Positions 14,826 to 24,400 of a stretch of 64,000 bases of DNA are shown here, piece after piece. The stretch lies in assembly GCF_022662175.1 (NCBI RefSeq), contig NZ_JAKMCR010000002.1:248001-312000 (forward strand), written 5' to 3'. The notes under the pieces are model-generated. The model was not told the origin of the DNA and ran no database searches. It saw only the letters and a program-made list of their open reading frames with translations. The stretch is from Aestuariivivens marinum (GTDB lineage: Bacteria; Bacteroidota; Bacteroidia; Flavobacteriales; Flavobacteriaceae). Position numbers and translations under genes: made by a program. Each line of letters starts with the position of its first letter. Position 1 is the stretch's first letter.

Positions 14826-16280
14826 TTAGATCAAAGGAGACCAAAGTCTACAGTAGGATTCTTTTAATTTATCAAACTTAGATCTATTTAAATAGGCTTT
14901 ATAACTTACTTCTTTACTTTCGTTTATATCTTCCATAAAATGGGACTTTAATATTTCACTTTGTTTTACATCATAAATAAAAGCATTGACTTCAAAGTTA
15001 ATATTAAAGCTTCTATAATCCATATTTGATGTTCCAACAGTTGAAAATATGTCGTCTATGACCATAGTCTTTGCATGGATAAAGCCTTTTTGATATTTAT
15101 AAACTTTTACACCGGCCTTTAACAACTCTTCCAGATAGGAATTGGACGCATGTTTAACAACCCATGAATCAGATTTATCCGGTATAATTAACCTTACATC
15201 CACTCCACTTTTAGAAGCAACTTGAAGTGCCGTAATTATTTGGTCGTTAGGCACAAAATAGGGTGTTGTAATATAAATATAGTCTTCTGCCGTAGTAATT
15301 GCTGTAAAAATCACTTCCATAATGTTTGCCCAATCTGTATCTGGACCACTAGCGGCTATTTGAATTGCGACATTTTGGTTAGTTTCAACTTCTGGAAAAA
15401 AGGTTTTATAAACAGTTAATTTTTTATCGCATACAAAATCCCATGTAGCTAAAAAATGGATTTGAAGTGATTTAACTCCTTCTCCTTTTATACAAATATG
15501 AGTATCCCTCCAGAATCTTTTAGTTTGATGATCATTTAGGTATTCATCTGCAATATTTATTCCACCAACATAGGCTGTTTTACCATCAATAATGGTAATC
15601 TTTCTATGGTTTCTATAATTCATTTTGCCTGTAAACCTAGAAAACAATACAGGCATAAAAGGGTAATGTTCTACACCTGAATTAGTGAGCTTTTTTTTCA
15701 TTTTGCTTGAAATTTTGCTCCCCACAGCATCATATATAAGTTTAACCTCTATCCCCTCATTGGATTTTTCGCATAATATGTTTAAAACTTCAGTACCTAT
15801 AGCATCATCCTTAATGATGTAATATTCCATATGTATGTGATGCTTTGCAGCTCTCAAATCCTTTATAAGCTTTTGAAACTTTTCTTCTCCATTCTTTAGT
15901 ATTTTTACATCATTCTTTAAGGTCAAAGGTTCGGCATCACTGGAGTAAAGTAATTTTACCAGTTTTACTTTGTCATCTAAATATTTATCAATCTTTTTAA
16001 TGTCTCGATTAGTTAACTCAAGCTCTTTATTAATAGACTTTACAACATTTTTATTTAAAATGTGTTTTTTACCGAAAATTTTATTCTTTCTATATTCTTG
16101 ACCAAAAAAGTAATAAACAACTAACCCGAAAAAAGGAAAAAACACTAAAACTATTATATAGGAGAGTGTTTTTGTAGGGTTAATATTTTTAAGAAGAATG
16201 GTGATTACAACTGAAATGGAGATAATGTAGTTGAATGCTATTAATATTTCCCAGTAATAGTCTTTTAAAAACTGAAGCAT
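14826..16280 (-). CDS. cls: Cardiolipin synthase, phospholipase D family
   Basis: Joins two phosphatidylglycerol molecules to cardiolipin and glycerol at the inner membrane. The protein is 484 aa with two N-terminal membrane segments (about 9-29 and 39-60), then two PLD domains with the HKD signatures HRKITIIDGKTAYVGGINIA and HAKTMVIDDIFSTVGTSN. Length and order match ClsA-type enzymes. It starts 15 bp downstream of the lytic transglycosylase stop, so the two probably share a transcript. Confidence 0.96.
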   Translation of the reverse strand: MLQFLKDYYWEILIAFNYIISISVVITILLKNINPTKTLSYIIVLVFFPFFGLVVYYFFGQEYRKNKIFGKKHILNKNVVKSINKELELTNRDIKKIDKYLDDKVKLVKLLYSSDAEPLTLKNDVKILKNGEEKFQKLIKDLRAAKHHIHMEYYIIKDDAIGTEVLNILCEKSNEGIEVKLIYDAVGSKISSKMKKKLTNSGVEHYPFMPVLFSRFTGKMNYRNHRKITIIDGKTAYVGGINIADEYLNDHQTKRFWRDTHICIKGEGVKSLQIHFLATWDFVCDKKLTVYKTFFPEVETNQNVAIQIAASGPDTDWANIMEVIFTAITTAEDYIYITTPYFVPNDQIITALQVASKSGVDVRLIIPDKSDSWVVKHASNSYLEELLKAGVKVYKYQKGFIHAKTMVIDDIFSTVGTSNMDYRSFNINFEVNAFIYDVKQSEILKSHFMEDINESKEVSYKAYLNRSKFDKLKESYCRLWSPLI

Positions 16281-16295
16281 ACCATCAAAGCGTAA

Positions 16296-17216
16296 TTATT
16301 GATAATAACCTTCCTTTGGAATTTCAATATGATATAATTTACGTGTCTTGTTATTTAAATAAGGCTCCCTTAACCATGGGTTATGCAACTTTAATATTTT
16401 ATAGTTTATACCAAATTTTTCAGCGAAATTTGTAAAATCTGTAACAGCTGTGTCCACTTCAACTTTATAGGTTGGCACGCTACTATATAAATCCTTTTCC
16501 CTAAAGTTGAATCCATATTTGTTAGGATTGGATAAAATTTCTTTTAAAGCTACTATCCTAAATATATAACGCCCTGTTTCTTCCCCTAAAAGCATGTCGT
16601 AATAATTGTTTACGCCTTGTTCTTCAAGGCGTCTTGATATTCCTGAATTCCCAGCATTATAAGCTGCTGCTGCCAACGTCCATGAGCCAAGTTCTTCCTT
16701 CGATTTTAAAAGGTACTTGCAAGCTACCTCTGTTGCCTTTTCTAAATGGTAACGTTCATCAACATTATTGTTCACCTCTAAACCGTTTTCCTTTCCCGTA
16801 GTAGTCATAATCTGCCACACACCCCTAGCTCCAGCTGGCGACACCGCATTGGTAAGGCCGCTTTCAATAACTGCAAGATATTTAAAATCATCGGGGACAC
16901 CATATTTCGCTAGAATAGGTTCTATGGTTGGAAAATACTTTCTGGCTCGCTTAAACATAAGCAACCCATTAGATTGCCAATAAGTATTAACCAATAATTC
17001 CCTGTCCATACGTTCCAGGATATCTGGATTTTTTAAAGGTAAAGCTTCACCCGCAAAATCTAAATATTGTGGTACCTGCAAGGCATAAACGTTATAGTCG
17101 TTTATAAGTTTCTTTTCAAAATTTTCATCTGTTGGGGCGTCTTGTAGAGCATTAATAAACAAATAACACAAACTTAATAATCCAACAAACGCTAATGCAT
17201 TTTTTACTATCTTCAT
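16296..17216 (-). CDS. Lytic murein transglycosylase (SLT domain)
   Basis: Cleaves glycan strands of peptidoglycan to 1,6-anhydro products. I start the gene at the ATG at 17216 (306 aa) because it begins a signal sequence, MKIVKNALAFVGLLSLCYLF, and removes the overlap with the hydrolase gene. The SLT domain shows the catalytic Glu context VIESGLTNAVSPAGARGVWQ, then IMTTTGKENGL and AAAAYNAGNSGISRRL, as in MltD/MltE-like enzymes. The tail AEKFGINYKILKLHNPWLRE resembles a degenerate LysM unit. Followed by cls. Confidence 0.92.
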   Translation of the reverse strand: MKIVKNALAFVGLLSLCYLFINALQDAPTDENFEKKLINDYNVYALQVPQYLDFAGEALPLKNPDILERMDRELLVNTYWQSNGLLMFKRARKYFPTIEPILAKYGVPDDFKYLAVIESGLTNAVSPAGARGVWQIMTTTGKENGLEVNNNVDERYHLEKATEVACKYLLKSKEELGSWTLAAAAYNAGNSGISRRLEEQGVNNYYDMLLGEETGRYIFRIVALKEILSNPNKYGFNFREKDLYSSVPTYKVEVDTAVTDFTNFAEKFGINYKILKLHNPWLREPYLNNKTRKLYHIEIPKEGYYQ

Positions 17217-17262
17217 CACCAATAAGTTTTGCTTAAAATTATAAAAAATATTTGAATCTGTT

Positions 17263-17931
17263 TTAGAAGCCCTCCAATATAATAGCAGGTAAATTCGCAT
17301 TAAACCATTTATATTTATTTAAAATCATAATATGTGTTCCTCCTTTAACAACTATACAGCCTTTGATGTTTTCAATAGGAAACACCGAATCATTATCCCC
17401 ATGAATATGAACAATATTTTGAATAACCTCTTTTTGGTTCCAGCACAACATATTGGTAATAGCCCATTTTAAATATGCAGGATCGTTTACAGACAAATAC
17501 ATTTTATAGAGTTCCAATCGCTTTTGCACGAATTCACCCATAGCGTATTTAGCAAACAGCTCTATATTTGAAATCAATTTGAACGGTAGCAACTTGTATG
17601 TTTTAAGTTTTTTAGCAAGTTGCATTCGTTTAGGCATTTCATGTACTGACTTAATGCTAGATACAATAATTAATTTTCTAACCTTAAAATGTTTACTCAT
17701 CTCCTGAACTATTACCCCACCAAACGACACACCCAATAATACTATGTTATTATGCTTTATTTGTGGAACCATACGAAAAGCATAGGCTTCTATAGTCTCA
17801 TTGTTAAATGGATGCATCCATTCTAAATAATGAAGTTTAAATTGGTCTTGGGGTAACTCAATATATTCAAAAATTTTGGGGCTTGCAGCCATCCCCGGCA
17901 TTAAATACACATGTATTAGCTCTTGACCCAT
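17263..17931 (-). CDS. Alpha/beta hydrolase (222 aa)
   Basis: Cytoplasmic alpha/beta-fold hydrolase. The nucleophile elbow is GVSFGG (Ser69), the acid is probably the Asp of HIHGDNDSVFP, and the catalytic His lies in KGGTHIMI. The oxyanion region is YLMPGMAAS. Substrate not predictable; esterase-type activity is the usual guess. It is 46 bp upstream of the transglycosylase and divergent from the GNAT-like gene. Confidence 0.88.
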   Translation of the reverse strand: MGQELIHVYLMPGMAASPKIFEYIELPQDQFKLHYLEWMHPFNNETIEAYAFRMVPQIKHNNIVLLGVSFGGVIVQEMSKHFKVRKLIIVSSIKSVHEMPKRMQLAKKLKTYKLLPFKLISNIELFAKYAMGEFVQKRLELYKMYLSVNDPAYLKWAITNMLCWNQKEVIQNIVHIHGDNDSVFPIENIKGCIVVKGGTHIMILNKYKWFNANLPAIILEGF

Positions 17932-17953
17932 AAGCTTTTAACGGATATTCCCT

Positions 17954-17983
17954 TTTGTTATGTGGATTTTTTTTGTAATTTTG
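17954..17983 (+). promoter_or_regulatory. Promoter of the GNAT-like gene
   Basis: TTTG, 18 nt, TAATTTTG: a close match to the Bacteroidetes sigma-A promoter, 68 bp before the ATG at 18052. Confidence 0.6.
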
Positions 17984-18051
17984 CAAAACAAATTTAGACA
18001 AATAGTTATCACTATTTACTACTCCTAAGAAAATAAATTAATATACTTACC

Positions 18052-18348
18052 ATGGTTGATGTAGCAGAATTAATTGACAATGATTTTTTACGACAATATG
18101 AATTAAAAATTGAAAATCATTTAGCTAAAATTGAGTACTCCCTACAAGAACGGAAGATTTTTTTAACAAAACTTGTCATTCCGAGTGAAATTAATGGAGA
18201 TGAATTTAAAAAGGAATTTTTAGCTGCTGTTTTTGAGCAAATTGGGGAACGCAACTTGAGTATTGTACCTACAAGTCCCGAAATAGCAAAGTTTGTACGA
18301 AGTAATAGAAAATACAAACGTATGCTTCCTGTTGGTGTAAGGATATAA
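18052..18348 (+). CDS. Small GNAT-like (YjdJ/Gcn5-related) protein, 98 aa
   Basis: Resembles the short Gcn5-related N-acetyltransferase family represented by YjdJ. An antiparallel strand pattern (HLAKIEYSLQERKIFLTKLVIPS) is followed by a helix (DEFKKEFLAAVFEQIGERNLS) and the end IVPTSPEIAKFVRSNRKYKRM, in the place where family members have CP-[FY]-[VI]-x(4)-HPEY. The usual Cys before the last helix is Ser here. Single gene with its own promoter and terminator. Activity and substrate unknown. Confidence 0.75.
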   Translation: MVDVAELIDNDFLRQYELKIENHLAKIEYSLQERKIFLTKLVIPSEINGDEFKKEFLAAVFEQIGERNLSIVPTSPEIAKFVRSNRKYKRMLPVGVRI

Positions 18349-18365
18349 ATAAGGTAATACATTAT

Positions 18366-18400
18366 AAAAAAACTCCCAAGTTATAAGCTTGGGAGTTTTT
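18366..18400. terminator. Bidirectional intrinsic terminator
   Basis: AAAAACTCCCAAG pairs with CTTGGGAGTTTTT around a 7-nt loop, with A/T tails on both sides. It sits between the convergent GNAT-like gene and the lipoprotein gene. Confidence 0.9.
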
Positions 18401-18425
18401 TGTTTTTATTTGGTTTTTGGTTTTC

Positions 18426-18788
18426 TTAATAGTATTTTGAATAGTCGCTTGAAACTTTAACAAATTGTAAATCACTTGAAACTAATTGTCCTTCGTCATT
18501 TATAACATAAGTCCCTTGAGGCGTAGCACCATCTAAAAGCAATACTTCCTTATTATTAATTATCCAATTAAATGGAATAGCACTTGAAGATATTTCAGAA
18601 CCATTTGAATTTGTCTCAATACTTAACCCTGTATTGTTTTGCCCAAAAACCAACGTGTATGTTTTTGTAGATGCCATATTTTCCCAAATACCCAATAAAT
18701 CAACATCCTGTTGCACCTCTTCTTGTGAACAAGAGGTAAAAGATAAAATAAGTATACATGCTGTAAGTAGGTTTAAACAATGTTTCAT
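18426..18788 (-). CDS. Small lipocalin-like lipoprotein (120 aa)
   Basis: The start is set at the ATG at 18788, which gives the lipoprotein signal MKHCLNLLTACILILSFTSC. The mature part, DLLGIWENMASTKTYTLVFG, IETNSNGSEI, PFNWIINNKEVLLLDGA, then PQGTYVINDEGQLVSSDLQF, is a short lipocalin-like beta barrel pattern of the kind found in many Bacteroidetes lipoproteins. Function unknown. Between convergent and co-directional neighbours; it ends at a terminator. Confidence 0.8.
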   Translation of the reverse strand: MKHCLNLLTACILILSFTSCSQEEVQQDVDLLGIWENMASTKTYTLVFGQNNTGLSIETNSNGSEISSSAIPFNWIINNKEVLLLDGATPQGTYVINDEGQLVSSDLQFVKVSSDYSKYY

Positions 18789-18905
18789 GACTAATAGATT
18801 TGGATTCTTAGTATTGAAATCGTATTTCAATCCAAACCTACATCAGTATTTTGGCTGCGTCAAAAAAATCCGTTAAACGTCAATAAAACTAACCCAAAAG
18901 GTACT

Positions 18906-20243
18906 TTAAAGGGTTTTAACAGGCTTCAATTGATTTACAAACTCAAATCTAACCAAGCCATCATCATCAATTTTAGTCAACTTCACTTGATGTAATGTAT
19001 TGACCAATATTGGATTCCAGGGAGTTTTTACTTTCACATAATTTTCAGTAAACCCATTTATAAAACCTTCCTTATTCTCGCTTTCAAACAATACCGTTCT
19101 GGTTGTACCAATCTGACTTTCATAAAAGGCACGGCGTTTTTTAACTGATAGCCCTCTTAGCATTTTACTACGCTTACTTCTTACGCTATTGGGTACAACG
19201 CCATCCATATCGGCAGCTTCTGTGTTATCACGTTCAGAATAGGTAAACACATGCAAATAGGAAATATCCAGTTCGTTTAAAAAATTGTAGGTTTCCAAAA
19301 AGTGCATATCGGTTTCACCGGGAAAGCCAACGATTACATCAACACCAATACAAGCATGTGGCATAATCGATTTTATTTTTTCAACCCTATCCACATAAAG
19401 CTCTTTCAAATACCTTCGTTTCATTTTATTAAGTATTTCGTTGCTTCCTGATTGTAACGGAATATGAAAATGTGGTACAAAAGCCCTAGAGTTTGAAACC
19501 AGTTCTATGGTTTCATTCTTCAATAAATTAGGCTCGATAGACGAAATGCGCAAACGCTCAATGCCTTCTACTTTATCAAGTTCAGTCACTAAATCCAAAA
19601 AGGTATGCGCATGGTTTTTGTTCCCAAACTCTCCTTTACCATAGTCACCAATATTAACTCCTGTTAGTACAATTTCCTTAATATCCTGTGCTGAAATTTC
19701 CCTAGCGTTTTTTAATACATTGTCCATGGTATCACTTCTTGAAATGCCGCGAGCCAATGGAATGGTACAATATGTGCATTTGTAATCGCACCCGTCTTGA
19801 ACCTTTAAAAAGGCACGTGTTCTATCACCTATGGAATAAGAACCTACATAAAAATCGGCTTCTTCAATTTCACAGGAATGCACTTCACCGTAATCATTTT
19901 TGCTCAGGTCGTTTATATAATCGGTAATCTTAAACTTTTCGGTTGCCCCTAATACTAAATCCACCCCATTAACATTGGCAAGCTCTTCTGGTTTTAGTTG
20001 GGCGTAACAGCCCACAGCTGCAATAAACGCATTTGGATTTGCTTTTTGCGCCTGCTTCACAATGGTTTTAAAACGCTTATCGGCATTTTCAGTAACCGAG
20101 CAAGTGTTAATCACATACATATCGGCTTTTTCCGAAAAATTAACGCGGTCAAAACCTTCATCCTTAAAGCTTCTAGCTATGGTAGATGTTTCAGAAAAAT
20201 TAAGCTTACAACCTAATGTGTAAAATGCGACTTTTTTGCTCAT
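18906..20243 (-). CDS. mtaB: tRNA (t6A37) methylthiotransferase MtaB
   Basis: Radical SAM enzyme that adds a methylthio group to t6A37 of tRNA. The protein is 445 aa. The N-terminal UPF0004 domain has three Cys for the auxiliary 4Fe-4S cluster (Cys12 in LGCKLN, Cys48 in NTCSV, Cys79 in VGCYAQ). The radical SAM motif is C152-DYK-C156-TY-C159. A TRAM domain ends the protein (RTVLFESENKEGFINGFTENY, KVKLTKIDDDG replaced here by QVKLTKIDDDG). The GCKLN start distinguishes MtaB from MiaB. Upstream, CAAATTTA at 20311-20318 reads TAAATTTG on the minus strand and may be its -7 element. Confidence 0.95.
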   Translation of the reverse strand: MSKKVAFYTLGCKLNFSETSTIARSFKDEGFDRVNFSEKADMYVINTCSVTENADKRFKTIVKQAQKANPNAFIAAVGCYAQLKPEELANVNGVDLVLGATEKFKITDYINDLSKNDYGEVHSCEIEEADFYVGSYSIGDRTRAFLKVQDGCDYKCTYCTIPLARGISRSDTMDNVLKNAREISAQDIKEIVLTGVNIGDYGKGEFGNKNHAHTFLDLVTELDKVEGIERLRISSIEPNLLKNETIELVSNSRAFVPHFHIPLQSGSNEILNKMKRRYLKELYVDRVEKIKSIMPHACIGVDVIVGFPGETDMHFLETYNFLNELDISYLHVFTYSERDNTEAADMDGVVPNSVRSKRSKMLRGLSVKKRRAFYESQIGTTRTVLFESENKEGFINGFTENYVKVKTPWNPILVNTLHQVKLTKIDDDGLVRFEFVNQLKPVKTL

Positions 20244-20333
20244 TAACCCTTTTGTATGTCCTAACTTGTTTCAGGAACTAATAAGATTTATATTTACCGT
20301 TAAAAGACTGCAAATTTACAACTAATAAGTTAT

Positions 20334-21953
20334 ATGATAAAACCCACATTAAAATGTTTAAAAAACTACTTGTCAATTAGTTGCATTGTTTTAGTCTTTT
20401 TCTCCTGCAAAAATATTTCAAACATAAACCAAGACCATTTGGTTTTTCGGTATAACGAATATGCGAATCTAAATACACTAGACCCTGCTTTCTCCAGAAC
20501 ATTACAGGATAATTCGGCCTGCAATCAATTGTTTAACGGATTGGTACAATTGGATAAAAATCTCAATATTCATCCTGCAATAGCCAAACGTTGGCTGATA
20601 TCTGAAGATGGCACCTCTTATACCTTCATTTTAAGGGACGATGTTTATTTCCATAAGCACCCTTTATTTGGAAAAGATTCTACCCGAACAGTTGTCGCAG
20701 AAGATTTTACATTTAGTCTAAATCGGTTAAGGGATTCTAAAACAGCTGCTCCAGGAGGTTGGGTGTTAAACAAAGTTGATGATTTTATGGCCATCAACGA
20801 TACGGTCTTTCAAATTGATTTAAAACAGCCTTTTCCTGCATTTATAGGGCTATTGGCCATGAAATATTGCTCTGTGGTTCCTAAGGAAATAGTAGAACAT
20901 TATGGCACTGAATTTAGATCACACCCTATAGGTACTGGCCCCTTTAAATTTAAGCGTTGGGAAGAAAATATCAAGCTGGTGTTTAGAAAAAATGAGCTTT
21001 ATTTTGAAAAGGATGAACAGGGCAACCAATTACCTTATTTAGAAGCTGTAGCACTCACCTTTCTCCCTGATAAACAAGGTGAATTTTTACAATTTGCCCA
21101 AGGCAACATAGATTATATTTCTGGCTTAGATGCATCTTATAAGGATGAATTGCTAACAAGTAATGGTAAGCTTCGTAAAAAGTATTTTGAAACCATAAAT
21201 ATGATTCGTGGACCGTATTTAAACACCGAATACTTGGGTTTTTATCTAGATTCTGAAACACCAGAAATACAATCGGAGTTGATAAGAAAAGCTATAAATC
21301 TTGGTTTTGATAGAAAAAAAATGATGCTTTATTTAAACAACGGTATTGGCAATCCTGCAATTGGTGGCTTTATACCTATTGGGCTTGCTGGCCATAGTGA
21401 AACTAATGGTTATAATTATCAGCCGAAAAAAGCTAAACAACTTATAGAACAATTTAAAACCGAAACAGGAATAAATCATCCAGAAATAACGCTAAACACT
21501 ACTAGCAACTATTTGAGCTTTTGTGAGTATATACAACAGGAATTGCAAAAAGCGGGATTAAAGATTAATATTGATGTAATGCCCGAAGCTACACTAAGAA
21601 GCGCTAGATCCAATGGTAAAATTGATATGTTTAGAAGCTCTTGGATAGCCGATTACTTAGATGCCGAAAACTATTTGTCTATCTTCTATAGTAAAAACTT
21701 TGCTCCTAATGGATCAAATTATTTTCATTTTAAAAATAAATTATTGGACAGCCTCTACAACAAAGCCTTTACCATTACGAATATTGAAGAGCGAAAATTA
21801 CTTTATACCCAAATGGACTCTATTGCTATGGAGCACGCCATTATGGTTCCATTATACTACGATGAAGTGTTACGTTTTACAAGAAAAAATGTGAAGGGAT
21901 TGGGTATTAACCCCATTAATTTATTGGATTTAAGGCGGGTAAGGAAAAATTAG
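20334..21953 (+). CDS. Family 5 (OppA/DppA-type) solute-binding lipoprotein
   Basis: Substrate-binding protein of a peptide-type ABC importer, 539 aa. Lipobox FFSC follows a hydrophobic segment. The SBP_bac_5 pattern is present: NTLDPAFSRTLQDNSACNQLFNG, then WLISEDGTSYTFILRDDVYFH, VVAEDFTFSLNRLRD, HPIGTGPFKFKRWEENIKL, and the late IDMFRSSWIADYLDAENYLS. No permease or ATPase genes lie nearby, so it must work with components encoded elsewhere, or as a receptor. Ligand probably a peptide, not proven. Confidence 0.93.
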   Translation: MIKPTLKCLKNYLSISCIVLVFFSCKNISNINQDHLVFRYNEYANLNTLDPAFSRTLQDNSACNQLFNGLVQLDKNLNIHPAIAKRWLISEDGTSYTFILRDDVYFHKHPLFGKDSTRTVVAEDFTFSLNRLRDSKTAAPGGWVLNKVDDFMAINDTVFQIDLKQPFPAFIGLLAMKYCSVVPKEIVEHYGTEFRSHPIGTGPFKFKRWEENIKLVFRKNELYFEKDEQGNQLPYLEAVALTFLPDKQGEFLQFAQGNIDYISGLDASYKDELLTSNGKLRKKYFETINMIRGPYLNTEYLGFYLDSETPEIQSELIRKAINLGFDRKKMMLYLNNGIGNPAIGGFIPIGLAGHSETNGYNYQPKKAKQLIEQFKTETGINHPEITLNTTSNYLSFCEYIQQELQKAGLKINIDVMPEATLRSARSNGKIDMFRSSWIADYLDAENYLSIFYSKNFAPNGSNYFHFKNKLLDSLYNKAFTITNIEERKLLYTQMDSIAMEHAIMVPLYYDEVLRFTRKNVKGLGINPINLLDLRRVRKN

Positions 21954-21967
21954 TCCATTGGACTCAT

Positions 21968-22873
21968 TTAGGGCTTTACAACAAAATGATAGATGTCATC
22001 ATCGCCTTTTCCCCCAATGCGCTTTGAAACCAAAAACCCTGAAGCGCTATTAGAATTTATAATCAATGAAAAATCATCCTTATCACTATTTAACGGTTTA
22101 GGCAATTTTTCAGCCTTTTCAAAACTACCATCTTCCTTCATGACACATTTATAAATGTCGAAGCCACCATAACCAGGTCGGTTAGACGCAAAATACAAAG
22201 TATTGTCATCGCTTACATAAGGAAACATTTCACGGCTGTAGGAATTGACATTGCTACCCAGATTTTCTGGTTCACCATAGGTATTGTTTTCCATAATGTT
22301 TACTTTAAAAATATCGGAACCGCCTTTGGTAGTCGCTTTTCCTCCCCTTACATTACCCGTAAAATACAAGGTTTCACCATCATTACTAAAAGCAGGATGC
22401 GCATAGGAATACCTTGGGTTACAAAAAGGCAACACCTTAAAGTTGGTCCAGCCTATACCTTCTTGATACTCTCCTATTTCTAAATGGAAATTCGTTTCTT
22501 TAAAATCACCTTTAGGCCTGTTTTTATTGGTATATAATGTCGTAATGATTAAATGCTTCTCGTTAGGAGATAGTACAGCACTGGTTACCGTTGGTATATT
22601 GGCATCGATTGCTACGGGTTGAACTTTTATTATTTTGCCATCACCTGATAACGTACCTTCATAAATGGTTAGTACTGGGTTGCCTCCAACCAATTCTACT
22701 TTCCCCCTCTTATTCAATGCAAAGGAAGTAAACAGTATTTTTTTTCCTTTGGTTTTCATTAAACCAAAATGGGGGTATTCATTATTAATTTCTAAATTGG
22801 TTAGGGTGTAATCTGAAGGCTGTGTAAAACCATAAAAACCCCAAAAGAGAAAAATAAAGTAAATGGACCTCAT
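21968..22873 (-). CDS. Exported PD40 (WD40-like beta-propeller) protein
   Basis: Exported protein of 301 aa (signal peptide MRSIYFIFLFWGFYGFTQ). Repeated propeller blades appear as HPAFSNDGETLYFTGN, SDIFKVNIMEN, REMFPYVSDDNTLYFASNRPG and GFDIYKCVMKEDGSFEKAEK, the TolB/OmpA-associated PD40 type. There is no OmpA domain at the C-terminus. Probably a periplasmic or outer-membrane-associated scaffold. Convergent with the solute-binding protein gene, 78 bp downstream of the GlmU-like gene. Confidence 0.87.
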   Translation of the reverse strand: MRSIYFIFLFWGFYGFTQPSDYTLTNLEINNEYPHFGLMKTKGKKILFTSFALNKRGKVELVGGNPVLTIYEGTLSGDGKIIKVQPVAIDANIPTVTSAVLSPNEKHLIITTLYTNKNRPKGDFKETNFHLEIGEYQEGIGWTNFKVLPFCNPRYSYAHPAFSNDGETLYFTGNVRGGKATTKGGSDIFKVNIMENNTYGEPENLGSNVNSYSREMFPYVSDDNTLYFASNRPGYGGFDIYKCVMKEDGSFEKAEKLPKPLNSDKDDFSLIINSNSASGFLVSKRIGGKGDDDIYHFVVKP

Positions 22874-22951
22874 GATTAAAATGATTTGATGCTGACCAAA
22901 TATAACATTTCATGGAAAACCCACTCAAGTAATCGGATAAACATCAAAAAA

Positions 22952-24127
22952 TCAAGACCTTCTGTAGGTTTTGGATAGTTCAAAAACACGTTCCAAGATA
23001 TCCCTATCCTTTTGGTCAAATACCATATTTTGTCTGGAAAACACCTTTTCAATAGTTTCAAAAGCCTTTTTGGTTTGATAAGTTGTCAATCCACTATGGC
23101 CACCCCAACTAAAGCTGGGAACAAAGTTTCGAGGAAATCCAGAACCAAAAATATTGGCACTTACACCTACAACCGTTCCAGTATTAAACATGGTATTAAT
23201 GCCACACTTACTATGGTCGCCCATCATCAGCCCGCAAAATTGCAATCCTGTTCTAGCAAACCCCTGAGTATTGTAATTCCATAAACGAACCTCTGCATAA
23301 TTGTTCTTAAGGTTGGAGGTATTGGTATCTGCTCCCAAATTACACCATTCGCCCAACACAGAGTCTCCAAGATAGCCTTCATGGCCTTTGTTGGAATTAC
23401 CAAAAAGGACTACATTTTTCACTTCGCCTCCTACTTTAGAATAAGGCCCTATAGTTGTAGCACCATATATTTTAGTTCCTAATTTAGTTACGGCGTTATT
23501 GCATAACGCTAAAGGTCCTCTTATTAAAGTACCTTCCATTACTAGAGCATCTTTACCTATATATATTGGTCCTGTATTGGCATTTAAAGTAGCGAATTCT
23601 ACTATGGCTCCTTCTTCTATAAAAATTTGCTCCGCGCCAATAATATTGTTGCTGGATGGGATTGGTTGGGAGGTTCTATCTTTGGTAATTAGATTAAAAT
23701 CCTCCTGAATAGCTTCATTGTTTTTAGAAAAAATATCCCATGTGTTCTCTATTTTAATAAGTTCCTCTCTAAACTCCAAGACCTCGTACTGTTTAAAATC
23801 GATGTCGTCTTTGGATTCCTCTGTAAAAAAAGCGATAACGTCCTCACCTTTAAAAATAGCTTGGTTCTCTTTTAGCCCATTAACCATCTCGACCAATTCC
23901 AAACTGGGAAGAAAGGCAGCATTTATCATAATGTTTTCGTCCATTTCCACCATGGGATACTTGTCAGACAAATACTCTTCGGTAACAGTAGTTGTAGTAG
24001 TTTTTAAAAAGGTTTCCCATTTTTCACGAATGGTTAAAATACCTATTCTAATATCAGCTACAGGCCTTGTATAGGTAAAGGGCAGCAAATTATTTCGGGA
24101 TGGGCCATCAAAAAGAATATAATTCAT
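22952..24127 (-). CDS. GlmU-family sugar-nucleotidyltransferase-like protein
   Basis: 391 aa. The N-terminal nucleotidyltransferase-like region begins NYILFDGPSRNNLLPFTYTRPVADIR and lacks a clear GxGxRM-type pyrophosphorylase loop. From about residue 165 a left-handed beta-helix of hexapeptide repeats runs on (IIGAEQIFIEEGAIVEFATL, GKDALVMEGTLIRGP, GNSNKGHEGYLGDSVLGEWCN, GINTMFNTGTVVGVSANIFG). This architecture is the conserved Bacteroidetes GlmU-family protein, distinct from true GlmU. Sugar-phosphate binding is likely; the reaction is unknown. Confidence 0.85.
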   Translation of the reverse strand: MNYILFDGPSRNNLLPFTYTRPVADIRIGILTIREKWETFLKTTTTTVTEEYLSDKYPMVEMDENIMINAAFLPSLELVEMVNGLKENQAIFKGEDVIAFFTEESKDDIDFKQYEVLEFREELIKIENTWDIFSKNNEAIQEDFNLITKDRTSQPIPSSNNIIGAEQIFIEEGAIVEFATLNANTGPIYIGKDALVMEGTLIRGPLALCNNAVTKLGTKIYGATTIGPYSKVGGEVKNVVLFGNSNKGHEGYLGDSVLGEWCNLGADTNTSNLKNNYAEVRLWNYNTQGFARTGLQFCGLMMGDHSKCGINTMFNTGTVVGVSANIFGSGFPRNFVPSFSWGGHSGLTTYQTKKAFETIEKVFSRQNMVFDQKDRDILERVFELSKTYRRS

Positions 24128-24344
24128 AAAACAGTGATTTCTAAGTTTCTTTCTGTAAAAACTAAAACTTGGATTTAAAAAAATACAAAATTCAGCTATG
24201 TTTTTGTTGTCGCTTTATTAGTCAATATAACTTTTCACTTGGTTTTATAAATTTTCAAATGAAAAGATTCATATGCCTTTGAATTAAAAAAATCAAACAA
24301 ATAAAGATACCCTAAATGTGTTCGAAAACATAAATTCAATTCAT

Positions 24345-24377
24345 AAAAAAAGCCTTTCAACAGAACTGAAAGGCTTT
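24345..24377 (-). terminator. Intrinsic terminator after rpmE
   Basis: AAAGCCTTTCA and TGAAAGGCTTT pair around a 7-nt loop, with a run of T on the minus-strand side. It lies 24 bp after the L31 stop. Confidence 0.88.
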
Positions 24378-24400
24378 CATTTAAATAATTAAGGCTAAAC

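Noticed and set aside
17217-17300. Longer N-terminus of the lytic transglycosylase (start at 17300)
   Set aside because: It would overlap the hydrolase gene and place 28 polar residues before the signal peptide; the internal ATG at 17216 is better.
20327-20346. AAGTTATATGATAAAACC, similar to the ECF-type element
   Set aside because: The ATG within it is the start codon of the solute-binding protein gene, and no GGAG-like block lies 16 nt upstream. Treated as chance.
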